A stretch of DNA of 64,000 nucleotides from Halocatena pleomorpha (GTDB lineage Archaea > Halobacteriota > Halobacteria > Halobacteriales > Haloarculaceae), in NCBI RefSeq assembly GCF_003862495.1, contig NZ_RRCH01000004.1, positions 1-64,000 of the forward strand, given 5' to 3'. The notes under the pieces are model-generated. The model ran no database searches. It saw only the letters and a list, made by a program, of their open reading frames with translations, and had not been told where the DNA came from. A program made the position numbers and the translations under genes. Below, one piece after another: positions 52,897 through 61,227 of this stretch (its first letter is position 1; the number at the start of each line of letters is the position of its first letter).

Positions 52897-53043
52897 ATGA
52901 CTGGGAACGAAGCAGAGACATGTAACGGTGTCGAATCGTATCAGAAACGTGACCAGCGCCAGCGATGTCCCCGCTGTGGGCGGCCAGTCCGTACCCGCCT
53001 CGACCATCGGATCGGTTGCCCATTGGGACGGTGGTGGCGATGA
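52897..53043 (+). CDS. Small zinc-ribbon protein, 48 aa
   Basis: This 48-aa protein starts MTGNEAETCNGVESYQKRDQ. It has a CPRCG knuckle at about residues 24-28, further Cys at positions 9 and 42, and a basic Trp-rich tail (PLGRWWR). It probably binds zinc and possibly nucleic acid or a protein partner. From memory, similar tiny genes recur in haloarchaeal genomes next to the MTLPVFQFWDRLGESVN-type gene found here at 53193. The T-tract module begins directly at its stop codon, separating it from that partner. Confidence 0.6.
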   Translation: MTGNEAETCNGVESYQKRDQRQRCPRCGRPVRTRLDHRIGCPLGRWWR

Positions 53044-53186
53044 CCCACCTTTTTTCCGCTCGGGTGCGCTTCGCGCACCCTCCCGCAAAAAATCTGGACC
53101 AAAAAAAGCCGCTCGTTTGACGAGACGGTCGCTCACTCCGTTCGCGCTGCGACTCGTTGGCTCCCGCTCACTTCGTTCGCGGGGGG
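53044..53186 (-). repeat. T-tract palindrome module, copy C
   Basis: Same family as copy B on the minus strand, including AAAAAAGG outer arm, two T-tracts and a variant hairpin (GGGTGCGCGAAGCGCACCC). The GC-rich inner segment is displaced to the distal side. It begins at the last base of the zinc-ribbon gene and ends seven bases before the ATG of the interrupted gene. It therefore looks inserted between two formerly adjacent genes. Confidence 0.65.
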
Positions 53187-53192
53187 CAGGAG

Positions 53193-53799
53193 ATGACATT
53201 GCCAGTGTTTCAGTTCTGGGACCGACTGGGCGAATCGGTGAACATCTCGACTCTTGATGATCGGGACCGGATTTCGAAAGCGGAGTTGTACTACGTCGTG
53301 GACGTGGGGACAGGAACATGGTGTCGCCAGAAGCCTTCGGCTTCTGGCTGCTAACCAGAATCTTCGATTCTGGTGATGTAAACCGTGTCGGAGTACAGGC
53401 TGCGCCCACGCCACCCAGATCGAACAGATTCTAGCAACCGCTGGGCTGGGCCGGTCACAGGTGAACGACGACGACCTACCCGGGATTGCGAACATCACGC
53501 GCTATGAAGCGACGGGGGAAATGGTCGCCACCGGGTGGTTCGAGAACGGTGGCCGGGTGCGGTACCACGAACAGCGCGATGGGACTGTGGTCCAGTCGGT
53601 GTACACGCCCGAGGACGAGCAGGACCCGACCGCGATAACCGAACAGCCCGACGCAACGAGTGCCCCAGCCGCGTTGGTCGCACTGTTGGCGGAGTACTGC
53701 CACTATCGCCAGCGCGGCGATCTCGACGGCTTGCGGGCCTGTTACCCCGATGTGGCTCGTGTCGTGGACAAAGCTCCAGCCATCCACGCCGACGACTGA
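53193..53799 (+). pseudogene. Interrupted zinc-finger-like protein gene, copy 2
   Basis: Paralogue of the gene at 13-619, with the same lengths throughout. The ATG is at 53193, the early stop at 53352-53354, and the second part runs from 53391 to TGA 53799. Deleting 53327-53390 restores a 180-codon frame with WCRSTGCAHATQ at the junction. The downstream part keeps the motif GGRVRYHEQRDGTVVQSVYTPE and ends AIHADD. The two copies differ by many mostly conservative substitutions, so both descend from an ancestor and have been under some constraint. No named function is recognised. Confidence 0.6.
53327..53390 (+). repeat. 64-nt double-hairpin insertion, copy 2
   Basis: The stems are identical to copy 1 (CCAGAAGCC/GGCTTCTGG and ACCAGAATC/GATTCTGGT). 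The first loop is TTC where copy 1 has GAA, its exact reverse complement; the second loop is TTC versus TCC. Flanking GTGTCG occurs at 53321-53326 and 53385-53390, placing matching TGT codons at 53322-53324 and 53386-53388. Confidence 0.7.
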
Positions 53800-53868
53800 G
53801 AACAGCAGAGTCGGCGGTCGCGGAAGCGGAGCGGAGGTGGGGCGGAAGCGGTCGCGGGCAAGGTCACT

Positions 53869-54025
53869 CACCGCGAGCGCCAGCGAGCGGCTTTTTTTAG
53901 TCCAGGTTTTTTGCGTTCCCGCGAGCGGTAGCGAGTGGGAACCAGCGAGTCGCAGCGCGAACGAAGTGAGCGACCGGCTCGCGTGGTGAGGGTGGCGCAG
54001 CCACCCGAGCGGAAAAAAGGTGGGC
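53869..54025 (+). repeat. T-tract palindrome module, copy D (long form)
   Basis: Plus-strand copy with GCGAGCG...GCGGC, T7, AGTCCAGG, T6, about 75 bp of GC-rich inner repeat, the GGGTGGCGCAGCCACCC hairpin and AAAAAAGG. It follows the stop of the interrupted gene and leads directly into the first tandem 3'-end remnant. Confidence 0.7.
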
Positions 54026-54124
54026 TGGTATCGCCAGCGCGGTGATCTCGATGGACTGCGGGCCTGTTACCCTGACGTGGCTCGTGTCGTGGACAAAGCG
54101 CCAGTCGTCCACGCCGACGACTAA
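54026..54124 (+). pseudogene. Tandem 3'-end remnant 1 of the interrupted gene
   Basis: A 32-codon stretch reads WYRQRGDLDGLRACYPDVAR followed by VVDKAPVVHADD and TAA. It matches the C-terminus of the genes ending at 619 and 53799. No start codon or upstream body is present. It joins the preceding module at a sharp boundary. Confidence 0.7.
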
Positions 54125-54180
54125 AAACACAAAGGCGGCGGAGGCGGTCGCGGTGCGGGGGCGGAGCGGGCAAGACGCAG

Positions 54181-54265
54181 CACCGCGAGCGTCAGCGAGC
54201 GGCCTTTTTTGGTCCAGATTTTTTGCGGGAGGGTGGCGCAGCCACCCGAGCGGAAAAAAGGTGGG
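54181..54265 (+). repeat. T-tract palindrome module, copy E (short form)
   Basis: Nearly identical to copy A at 679-763: GCGAGCG...GGCC, T6, GGTCCAGA, T6, GCGGGA, the 17-nt hairpin GGGTGGCGCAGCCACCC, and AAAAAAGG. It separates the two tandem 3'-end remnants. Confidence 0.7.
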
Positions 54266-54266
54266 C

Positions 54267-54365
54267 TGGTATCCCCAGCGCGGCGATCTTGATGGACTGC
54301 GGGCCTGTTACCCAGACGTAGCACGCGTCGTCGGTGAGCCGCCAGCTGTCCACGCCGACGACTAA
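54267..54365 (+). pseudogene. Tandem 3'-end remnant 2 of the interrupted gene
   Basis: A second 32-codon remnant reads WYPQRGDLDGLRACYPDVAR followed by VVGEPPAVHADD and TAA. It is diverged from remnant 1, so the duplication is not recent. No start codon is present. Confidence 0.7.
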
Positions 54366-54456
54366 AAACAACAGAGTCGGTGGAGGCGGTCGCGGCGGCG
54401 GAGACGGTTGCGGCGGCGGAAGCGGTCGCGGCGGCGGAAGACGCAGGTGTAGTCAC

Positions 54457-54537
54457 CGCGAGCGGTAGCGAGCGGCTTTTTTAGTCCAGGTTTTTTACAC
54501 GAGGGTGGCACAGCCACCCTCGTGTAAAAAAAGTGGG
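54457..54537 (+). repeat. T-tract palindrome module, copy F
   Basis: Last copy: GCGAGCGG, T6, AGTCCAGG, T6, then a longer perfect hairpin (arms ACACGAGGGTGGC and GCCACCCTCGTGT around ACA) and A7. It is preceded at 54376-54450 by a GC-rich stretch with repeated GCGGCGGCGGAAGCGGTC-like units. It lies 16 nt from the stop of the next gene (minus strand), fitting a terminator for both sides. Confidence 0.65.
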
Positions 54538-54553
54538 TGAGTAGCGCCCCCTT

Positions 54554-54802
54554 TCACTCCCCGTCGGGTTTGTCACCGGTTTGTACCGACTGTGGCCCTG
54601 TCCGGTCTTCCATAAACCCACCACGGAACGCGAGCCACCCCAGTACCGACATGAACAAGATCGGTGGGAGGATCATGATCGCCCAGAGCGGACTCAGCCC
54701 CCACTGTAACAGAAAGACGACGCACATGAGTCCTAACGCCAAAAACGGAACGATAGCGAGTAACGCCCGCTTCCCCGAGATCCCCCGGTCGTTGCCATCC
54801 AT
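54554..54802 (-). CDS. Small two-helix membrane protein
   Basis: This 82-aa protein has two transmembrane helices (about residues 12-33 and 38-59) and an acidic C-terminal tail. It resembles small haloarchaeal membrane proteins of unknown function. It is divergent from the P1B ATPase gene, with a shared A/T-rich promoter region of 143 bp. Confidence 0.6.
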   Translation of the reverse strand: MDGNDRGISGKRALLAIVPFLALGLMCVVFLLQWGLSPLWAIMILPPILFMSVLGWLAFRGGFMEDRTGPQSVQTGDKPDGE

Positions 54803-54913
54803 ACTGTCGATCAGACGAGGACGGACAAAAACGCCCCGTTCACAGTGAGTTATTAATTCGTGTCCTATATATTAATAGAGATTATTTCTAAAACCGGGAT
54901 TCATAACAGCTGG

Positions 54914-54921
54914 ATTAATAA
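54914..54921 (+). promoter_or_regulatory. TATA box for the P1B ATPase gene
   Basis: ATTAATAA lies 25-32 nt upstream of the ATG at 54946, in leaderless spacing. Confidence 0.5.
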
Positions 54922-54945
54922 CTCTGCGTCGATTTTCAGTAGATA

Positions 54946-57234
54946 ATGACTGATGGAACGACGGATACTGTAGGGCAGTTTCACGTGCCGGACATGGATT
55001 GTCCATCGTGTGCCCAAACGGTCGGGTCCGCACTCGACGACGTATCGTCGGTAGCGGAGTACGAACTCAATCCGACGACCGGGCAGGTGTCCATCACCTT
55101 CGACGGATCGCCGTCGCCGGAGTCAGCCGTCGACGCGATCGAGCGCGCGGGATACACCGTTGATCACGACAGAGAGCTTCGGAGTGAGCCGGTGTGGCGC
55201 AGTTCCCGTGCGATCAAAACCGGCGTCAGTGCTGTGCTCGCGGCGCTCGCACTCATCGGATTCGTCGTTCCGGCGTTCGACGCGACGCTGGTGACCGTTG
55301 CCGGACAGTCGTTTTCCGTCTCTGATGTGCTGTTTCTCGGGTCGGTCGCAGTCGGTGGCGAGGTCATCCTATCAAGTGGCTACCGGTCACTCCGGACGAT
55401 GTCGCTAGATATGGATCTCCTGATGAGCACCGCCATCCTCAGTGCGCTGCTTATCACGATGCTTACGTCCCGCGAGCTGTACATCGAAGCCGCGTCGTTG
55501 GCGGTGCTCTTTAACGTCGCAGAGTTGCTCGAACGCTACTCCGTTGATAGAGCGCGCAACTCTTTGGCCGAACTGCTCGAACTGTCACCGGAAACCGCCG
55601 TCGTCGATCGTACTGATCAAGCCGCCGGTCCAGACGAACCGACCGAAGTCCCCGTCGAGGAGGTCGAAGTGGGTGAGACGGTGATCGTCGAACCGGGTGA
55701 GAAGATCCCGCTGGACGGCGTGGTCGTGGCGGGCGAAAGCGCCGTCGACCAATCGCCCGTGACAGGCGAAAGCGTCCCCGTCGACAAGACCGATGGCGAC
55801 ACCGTCTACGCGGGGACGGTGAACACCAACGGTTATCTCGAATTCGAGACGACGGCGACCAGCGAAGACTCGACGATCACGCGCGTCATCGATCTGGTCG
55901 AGAGCGCACAGGAGCGTCAAACCGACCACGAGCAGTTCATCGAACGGTTTGCGGGCTACTACACCCCGGTCGTGGTCATCGCGGCGCTGCTGGTCAGCGC
56001 GGTCCCCCCGTTGGCGTTCGGACAAGCAACGGTGCCGTGGCTCGTTCGGGGTATCGAACTGCTGGTGATCGCTTGTCCGTGTGCGTTCGTGATCAGCACG
56101 CCCGTGACGGTCGTCTCGGGGCTGACGAGCGCGGCGAACAACGGTGTGCTCGTGAAAGGCGGTGATCACCTCGAAGCGATGGGTGCTGTCGATGTGGTTG
56201 CGTTCGACAAGACGGGGACACTCACGGAGGGTGAACTGGATGTGACCGACGTCGTTCCCTTCAACGGACACACGGAATCGGACGTGCTGCGCTGTGCCCG
56301 AGGTGTCGAACGGCGCAGCGAACACCCGATCGCCGCCGCCATCACAGCCCACGCAGCGACTGAACCCGCCGGCACCGATCACGGCGAGGGAATCGCGGCG
56401 TTCGAAACGCTCACCGGGCGGGGCGTTCGCGCCGACATCGGTGGTCACACCCATTATGCGGGCGCACCGACGCTGTTCGAGGAACTCGGCTTCGATCTCG
56501 AACGCATTCGAGCCATCGACGCCGACGCGCTGCCCGCGGAACTCCACGGCGAACGGGCTGACGGCGTGGCAATCGAGGACATCGTTGCCCACCTTCAGGC
56601 CGAGGGTAAAACCGTCGTTCTCGTCGGTACGTCCGAGCAGCCCACTGCGGACGGTGAGACCAGCGACGGCGAACTGGAGGGACTCATCGCTGTCGCGGAC
56701 ACCGTCCGCCCCGGTGCCGCTGAAACCGTCCGGACGCTGTCAGAGCGGGGACTCCACACTGTCATGCTCACGGGTGACAACGAGGGCACTGCGCGCGCTG
56801 TGGCCGAAACGATCGGCGTCGACGACTACCGAGCTGGACTGCTCCCTGAGGAGAAAGTCGACGCGGTCGAAGCACTCCGGACCAGTGACAGCGTTGCAAT
56901 GATCGGTGACGGGATCAACGACGCGCCCGCGCTTGCGACGGCCGACGTGGGCATCGCAATGGGAGCGGCCGGCTCCGACACCGCTATCGAAACCGCCGAC
57001 GTTGCGCTGCTCGGTGACGACATCGATCGGCTGCCGTATCTCGCGGCGCTCGCTGACCGTGGTTCGAGCGTCATTAAACAGAACATCTACGCGAGCCTCG
57101 CTGTGAAGGCGGTGCTCGCGGTGCTCATCCCTGTGTTTTTCATCCCCGTTTATCTCGTTATCCTCCTCGGAGACGTTGGCATGACGCTGCTCGTCACTGG
57201 CAACGCGATGCGGCTCTCGCGGCTCACTCCCTAG
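54946..57234 (+). CDS. Zn/Cd/Pb-type P1B ATPase
   Basis: This 762-aa heavy-metal exporter has an N-terminal HMA domain with MDCPSC (Cys19, Cys22). Six or more transmembrane helices precede the CPC motif (ACPCAFVISTP, Cys377/379). The phosphorylation site DKTGTLTEG starts at Asp421. SEHPIAAAI is the nucleotide-binding HP motif, and MLTGDNEGTARAVAE and IGDGINDAPALATADVGIAMG complete the actuator/hinge. The last helix GDVGMTLLVTGNAMRL carries the D-x-G of the P1B-2 (Zn/Cd/Pb) subgroup rather than the Cu type. It pumps metal out of the cytoplasm. Its stop overlaps the convergent GYD gene by four bases (CTAG). Confidence 0.92.
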   Translation: MTDGTTDTVGQFHVPDMDCPSCAQTVGSALDDVSSVAEYELNPTTGQVSITFDGSPSPESAVDAIERAGYTVDHDRELRSEPVWRSSRAIKTGVSAVLAALALIGFVVPAFDATLVTVAGQSFSVSDVLFLGSVAVGGEVILSSGYRSLRTMSLDMDLLMSTAILSALLITMLTSRELYIEAASLAVLFNVAELLERYSVDRARNSLAELLELSPETAVVDRTDQAAGPDEPTEVPVEEVEVGETVIVEPGEKIPLDGVVVAGESAVDQSPVTGESVPVDKTDGDTVYAGTVNTNGYLEFETTATSEDSTITRVIDLVESAQERQTDHEQFIERFAGYYTPVVVIAALLVSAVPPLAFGQATVPWLVRGIELLVIACPCAFVISTPVTVVSGLTSAANNGVLVKGGDHLEAMGAVDVVAFDKTGTLTEGELDVTDVVPFNGHTESDVLRCARGVERRSEHPIAAAITAHAATEPAGTDHGEGIAAFETLTGRGVRADIGGHTHYAGAPTLFEELGFDLERIRAIDADALPAELHGERADGVAIEDIVAHLQAEGKTVVLVGTSEQPTADGETSDGELEGLIAVADTVRPGAAETVRTLSERGLHTVMLTGDNEGTARAVAETIGVDDYRAGLLPEEKVDAVEALRTSDSVAMIGDGINDAPALATADVGIAMGAAGSDTAIETADVALLGDDIDRLPYLAALADRGSSVIKQNIYASLAVKAVLAVLIPVFFIPVYLVILLGDVGMTLLVTGNAMRLSRLTP

Positions 57235-57518
57235 ATGTCCTCGACGAGCTGGCCGAACTCGTCGGTCGGGACGATCTCCATCGTCTGCATATCCAGCCCC
57301 CGGCGCTCGATGATGAGCGAAATCCGAAACGCCTGATTCCGATCGTCTGCCTCGAACAACACTAGGAAATCGTACTCGCCAAGGATCGCGTACGATTCGA
57401 GCAGATGTCCACCGTGGTCGTTGATCTCAGTCCGGAGATCACCCCAGACCGTCGCCAGCGACTGAACGTTCTGGATGCGGGCTTCGTTCACCGTGACCAA
57501 CGACATGTACACGCCCAT
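57231..57518 (-). CDS. GYD domain protein
   Basis: This 95-aa dimeric alpha/beta-barrel-type protein begins MGVYMSLVTVNEARIQNVQS, with the family-naming GEYDFLVLFEADD region and a final MEIVPTDEFGQLVE. The start could also be the Met four codons in. Function of GYD proteins is unknown; small ligand-binding or sensor roles are suggested by the fold. It is convergent with the metal ATPase and shares a palindromic CTAG at the stop codons. Confidence 0.85.
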   Translation of the reverse strand: MGVYMSLVTVNEARIQNVQSLATVWGDLRTEINDHGGHLLESYAILGEYDFLVLFEADDRNQAFRISLIIERRGLDMQTMEIVPTDEFGQLVEDI

Positions 57519-57637
57519 ACCATGATTATTGGTAACAAATACTAAAACAGTTCCGGCGAGCAGGTTGCCATCCCCACGATCGTCTTATTCGATGGGTATC
57601 GGGTTAGCTTTTCATAGTTCCTTGCTGAATGTATCGT

Positions 57638-58075
57638 ATGGTACAGACCGCCACCGTTCATGGGGTTGGTGTGAGCACGTCCGAAGAGGGTAAGGAGGTC
57701 CCCGTGGTGTTGCTCGACGCAAACGAGCAGATCGTTCCGATCTATATCAGTCCGGATCAAGCGCGATCGATTCAGTTCGCTTTCAACGGTGAATCGTTTG
57801 ACCGGCCGTTGACGCAGGATCTTTTAGTTGAGATGGTGACAGAATTCGGTGCCGCCATCGACAACATCTGTATCGATGATCTCGCTGGACAGACGTTCTA
57901 CGCGAAAATACACACCGAACAGTACCGCGATGGCGAACGGCGAACAAGGACGTTCGACGCTCGGCCCAGCGACGGCATCGCCATCGCGCTGCGCGTTGAC
58001 TGTCCGATCGAACTCGAAGACAGCGTGATCGAAGAGGCTGGACAGCCGCCGTCTTCCTACGAATCCTCGATGTGA
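57638..58075 (+). CDS. Bifunctional nuclease (BFN/DUF151) family protein
   Basis: This 145-aa protein has the DUF151/BFN core: VVLLDANEQIVPIYISPDQARSI and DNICIDDLAGQTFYAKIH (in parts), with the family signature DARPSDGIAIALRVDCPI near residue 110. Plant and bacterial relatives show RNase and DNase activity. The ATG at 57638 (MVQTATVHGVGV) is chosen, with a CTTTTCATA TATA-like element about 29 nt upstream. It is convergent with the PIN-PilT-KH ATPase gene. Confidence 0.88.
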   Translation: MVQTATVHGVGVSTSEEGKEVPVVLLDANEQIVPIYISPDQARSIQFAFNGESFDRPLTQDLLVEMVTEFGAAIDNICIDDLAGQTFYAKIHTEQYRDGERRTRTFDARPSDGIAIALRVDCPIELEDSVIEEAGQPPSSYESSM

Positions 58076-58102
58076 ATCGTCGGTCTCTCTGTTTTGCTTT
58101 CG

Positions 58103-59965
58103 CTACGAGGACGCCACGGTGATCTCACGCCGATCGTCGATGGCGCGTTCGAGTTCTTCCGCGATGGCGCTGCCGCGTGAAACCTGCACCTCACCCCCAC
58201 GACTCACCGTCGCGGTGAACAGGTATTCGCCGTCGGCGTTGATCTCGACCGTCTCCCCGGCATACTCTTCGAGCGGGATGACGATGTGGCGAGCAGTGAC
58301 TTCGGGAGTGACGATATCGCCGGTCTGCTGTGTTCCGCCACTCACAGCGTCGGGACTGGGGCGCTCTTCGAACGACCGCACGTCGATGTCGATACCGAGA
58401 CGGTTTTCGATCTGCGAGATGCGCCCGCCACCTTTGCCGATGACAGCGGAGATGTCGTCGTCCTCGACGTAGACGATGGCGCGGTTTTCGCCCTGCAGTT
58501 CAACTTGGACGTGTCCCCGAGCGACGGATCGGATCTCGCGCTCGATCTCCTGTTTGGCGAGTTGGCCGACTCCTGACTCCTTGCTTTCGCCGTCCTCGAT
58601 CGGCACTGTTACGACCTGCCGGTTGAACGTGTACATTTCATAGACAGGGCGTCCGGTTTCGTGATCGCGGACAACGATAACGGGACGGGCGAGATCCTCC
58701 TCCATCAGTCCTTCGGGCACTTTGACCTGCGTGGAGACATCGTACATCGTCGCCACGTCACCGGACTCGACGTACGCCACGGTGTCGACGACTTGCGGAA
58801 TCAATCCGAGTTCGACCCGGCCAACGAGCCGCTGGAGCGCGTCGATCGCCCGCGTCGCGTGGACAACGCCGACCATCCCGACGCCGGCCAGCCGCATGTC
58901 GGCAAACGTCTCGAAGTCGCTGGTCTTTCTGACCTCGTCGTAGATGGTGTAGTCGGGCCGGACCATCAACAGCGAGTCCGCCGTTGCGTCCATCCGGCCA
59001 CCGAGTTCGGTGTACTGGGTGATCTCTGGACCAACCTGTAGGTCCCGTGGTTTCTCCATCGTCTTCACCGAGTACTCACTATCTGAAAGGAATTCAGCGA
59101 CGGCTTGGGCCAGGGTCGACTTGCCTGCGCCGGGTGAGCCGGCGATCAACACGCCGCGTTGGCTGTCAAGCAACCGCTCTTTCATCTCCTCGTCGTAGCT
59201 GTAGTCGCCAATCTCCGTTTTAACGAGCGGACGGACCGCCGTAATCTCAAGCCCGTCGGAGAAGGGCGGTTGGGCCATCGCGATCCGGTAGTTGCGGAAC
59301 TGCACAATGGTCATTCCCGGTTCCGACAGCTCAATGAAACCGTCTTCGGAGCTTTGTGCGGCGTTTCGGATCTCGTTCGCGTGTTCGCGCAGCGTCTCAT
59401 CGTCGAGTTCCGTTTCCGCAACCGGTCCGTACGACACCTCCGTCACGTCGCCACGCTTTGCCATCGGGCGAACGCCGGATTTCAGGTGGACGCTGAGCGT
59501 CTCCGAATCGAAATACGTCTCGATGGCGAGCGTCTCGATCGTCGTCTCATACGGTTCGAGATAGAGGGTGTCGATGTCTTTGGCTTTCGCCACCTCGCTT
59601 TGGACGAGATCACTCGTGACTAGTGTCGCGTCGTGTTCGGTGGCCATATCGCGGATGGCCGCGTCGACCTCGCCTTGCTCGGCGCGTTCGATCTCGTCGG
59701 GGGTCGCTCTGCGACCGACGTACGTGATCTCGATGTGTCCGTCGTTTTCCAGCTCCACGAGCCGCTGTAACTCCTCGATCCCACGCCACCCGATCGCTCG
59801 ACCGGCGTTTGCCTGCGATTCCAGTTCACCGACGACCGCTTCCGGAACGTAGACGTGGACACCAGTGAAGTCGACGTCGTCCTCGGTTTCGTCGGGGGTC
59901 TCCGGGCTAACACGCTCGGACACGCGGCCATCGATGACCACGCTCGTGTCCGGAACGACATTCAT
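58103..59965 (-). CDS. PIN-PilT-type ATPase-KH protein
   Basis: This 620-aa conserved archaeal protein has three modules. The N-terminal PIN domain (MNVVPDTSVVIDGRVSE with first Asp, later TLVTSDLVQSEVA) is followed by a PilT/VirB11-like ATPase with P-loop GSPGAGKSTLAQAVAEF and RPDYTIYDEVRKTSDFETFADM. A KH RNA-binding domain near residues 480-540 has AVIGKGGGRISQIENRLGI. It probably couples ATP hydrolysis to RNA or nascent-chain processing. It is annotated as PINc/VapC-family ATPase in archaea. The ATG at 59965 removes a 25-codon non-conserved leader. It is divergent from the M20 peptidase gene. Confidence 0.93.
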   Translation of the reverse strand: MNVVPDTSVVIDGRVSERVSPETPDETEDDVDFTGVHVYVPEAVVGELESQANAGRAIGWRGIEELQRLVELENDGHIEITYVGRRATPDEIERAEQGEVDAAIRDMATEHDATLVTSDLVQSEVAKAKDIDTLYLEPYETTIETLAIETYFDSETLSVHLKSGVRPMAKRGDVTEVSYGPVAETELDDETLREHANEIRNAAQSSEDGFIELSEPGMTIVQFRNYRIAMAQPPFSDGLEITAVRPLVKTEIGDYSYDEEMKERLLDSQRGVLIAGSPGAGKSTLAQAVAEFLSDSEYSVKTMEKPRDLQVGPEITQYTELGGRMDATADSLLMVRPDYTIYDEVRKTSDFETFADMRLAGVGMVGVVHATRAIDALQRLVGRVELGLIPQVVDTVAYVESGDVATMYDVSTQVKVPEGLMEEDLARPVIVVRDHETGRPVYEMYTFNRQVVTVPIEDGESKESGVGQLAKQEIEREIRSVARGHVQVELQGENRAIVYVEDDDISAVIGKGGGRISQIENRLGIDIDVRSFEERPSPDAVSGGTQQTGDIVTPEVTARHIVIPLEEYAGETVEINADGEYLFTATVSRGGEVQVSRGSAIAEELERAIDDRREITVASS

Positions 59966-60134
59966 AGTTTCGCTACGGCCCCACGGCGCTATAAGGGTGT
60001 CCACACGTTTCGTCGGACGCCGTCGATTTGATCGAAACACACGGTGAGGGAGACACTATTGTGCTGTCGACTGTTGGGGTCGATATGGACTGTCCGTTCC
60101 TGTGGACCGCACGCGCGTATGAGGTGAGCGTTCG

Positions 60135-61202
60135 ATGACTGTCCGTGCGCTGACTCGACAGCTCGTTTCCATTCCAAGCCACGACGATCCGACGGCGGCG
60201 GGTAGCGCCATCGAAGCGTGGCTCCGGTCGGAGACGGACGCCACTGTTGAGCGGACCGATGCCGGTGTGATCGCCCGGCGTGACGGCGGCGGTCGGTGTG
60301 CGCTCGTTGGCCACCACGACGTGGTTCCGCCCGCCGACGAACAGACTGACGACGGCGAATACGTGATTCATGAACGGGATGATCGGCTGTCCGGTCGCGG
60401 CAGCGCAGACATGAAAGGATCGCTCGCGGCCGCGCTGTGTGCGTTCCGGGACGCGGACGGTCCCTGTACCATTGCCAGCTTCCGAGGCGAAGAACAGGGC
60501 GGAGTGGGTGCTCAACGAGCCATCGAAGCGGGCTTTGCCCCTGAGTACGCCGTCGTCATTGAAGGATCGACCGGCTACTCCGCCGACGGCGTGACCGACG
60601 TAGCGGTCGCTCACAAGGGGCGTCGAGCGAGCACGATTCACGCTACCGGCACGGCGGCCCACGCGAGCGAACCCGAGCACGGGACGAATGCGGTGTACCG
60701 GGCGACGGAAGCCGTCGGTGTGCTACAGGAACTGTTACCGCCCGAGACGAGAGTGCTCGGCCACGATCTGCGCGGACGCCTCTGCGTAACGGGGATCGAG
60801 GGCGGCAGCGCGTGGAACGTGGTGCCCGACTCCTGTGCGATCACCGTCGACGAACGGACTGTGCCCGACGAGCGCGCTGACATCGGGCGCGTGACGGCGA
60901 TCGATGGCGTCACGTGGGATGTCGAGCAGGATCTGCCACCGATGGCGTGCGACGACGACGCGTTCGCTCACGCAGTGCTCGACGCCGCCACTGCAGCACA
61001 ATCCAGCTCCCCGGCGTTGGTAACGAAGCCCCACGCGACTGACGCCGGATGGCTCGCCCAAGCCGGGACGACCTGTGTCGTCTGTGGCGCGGCCGAACCC
61101 GGTGAGGCACACACCGACGACGAGAGCGTTTCCCTTCCGGTTCTCGAACGGTGTTACCGAATCTATCGGAACCTTCTCTCGCGGATCGAGGGGTGGGATT
61201 GA
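60135..61202 (+). CDS. M20 metallopeptidase (ArgE/DapE/LysK-like)
   Basis: This 355-aa dizinc hydrolase has first metal His and catalytic Asp in VGHHDVVPP, bridging Asp in LSGRGSADMKGSLAAAL, catalytic and metal Glu in FRGEEQGGVGAQR, metal Asp/Glu in VIEGSTGYS, and final His in EAHTDDESVSL. A dimerisation lid with KGRRASTIHATGTAAHASEP lies between. Substrate could be N-acyl diaminopimelate, lysine or ornithine; the neighbours do not decide. It is followed by an M32 carboxypeptidase 25 nt downstream. Confidence 0.9.
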   Translation: MTVRALTRQLVSIPSHDDPTAAGSAIEAWLRSETDATVERTDAGVIARRDGGGRCALVGHHDVVPPADEQTDDGEYVIHERDDRLSGRGSADMKGSLAAALCAFRDADGPCTIASFRGEEQGGVGAQRAIEAGFAPEYAVVIEGSTGYSADGVTDVAVAHKGRRASTIHATGTAAHASEPEHGTNAVYRATEAVGVLQELLPPETRVLGHDLRGRLCVTGIEGGSAWNVVPDSCAITVDERTVPDERADIGRVTAIDGVTWDVEQDLPPMACDDDAFAHAVLDAATAAQSSSPALVTKPHATDAGWLAQAGTTCVVCGAAEPGEAHTDDESVSLPVLERCYRIYRNLLSRIEGWD

Positions 61203-61227
61203 TAGCCCCGGGTATCCTGTCACCAGT

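Noticed and set aside
52401-54537. Integrated virus or complete insertion sequence
   Set aside because: No integrase, transposase, capsid or replication gene and no tRNA attachment site; only repeats, hairpins and small gene remnants are present.
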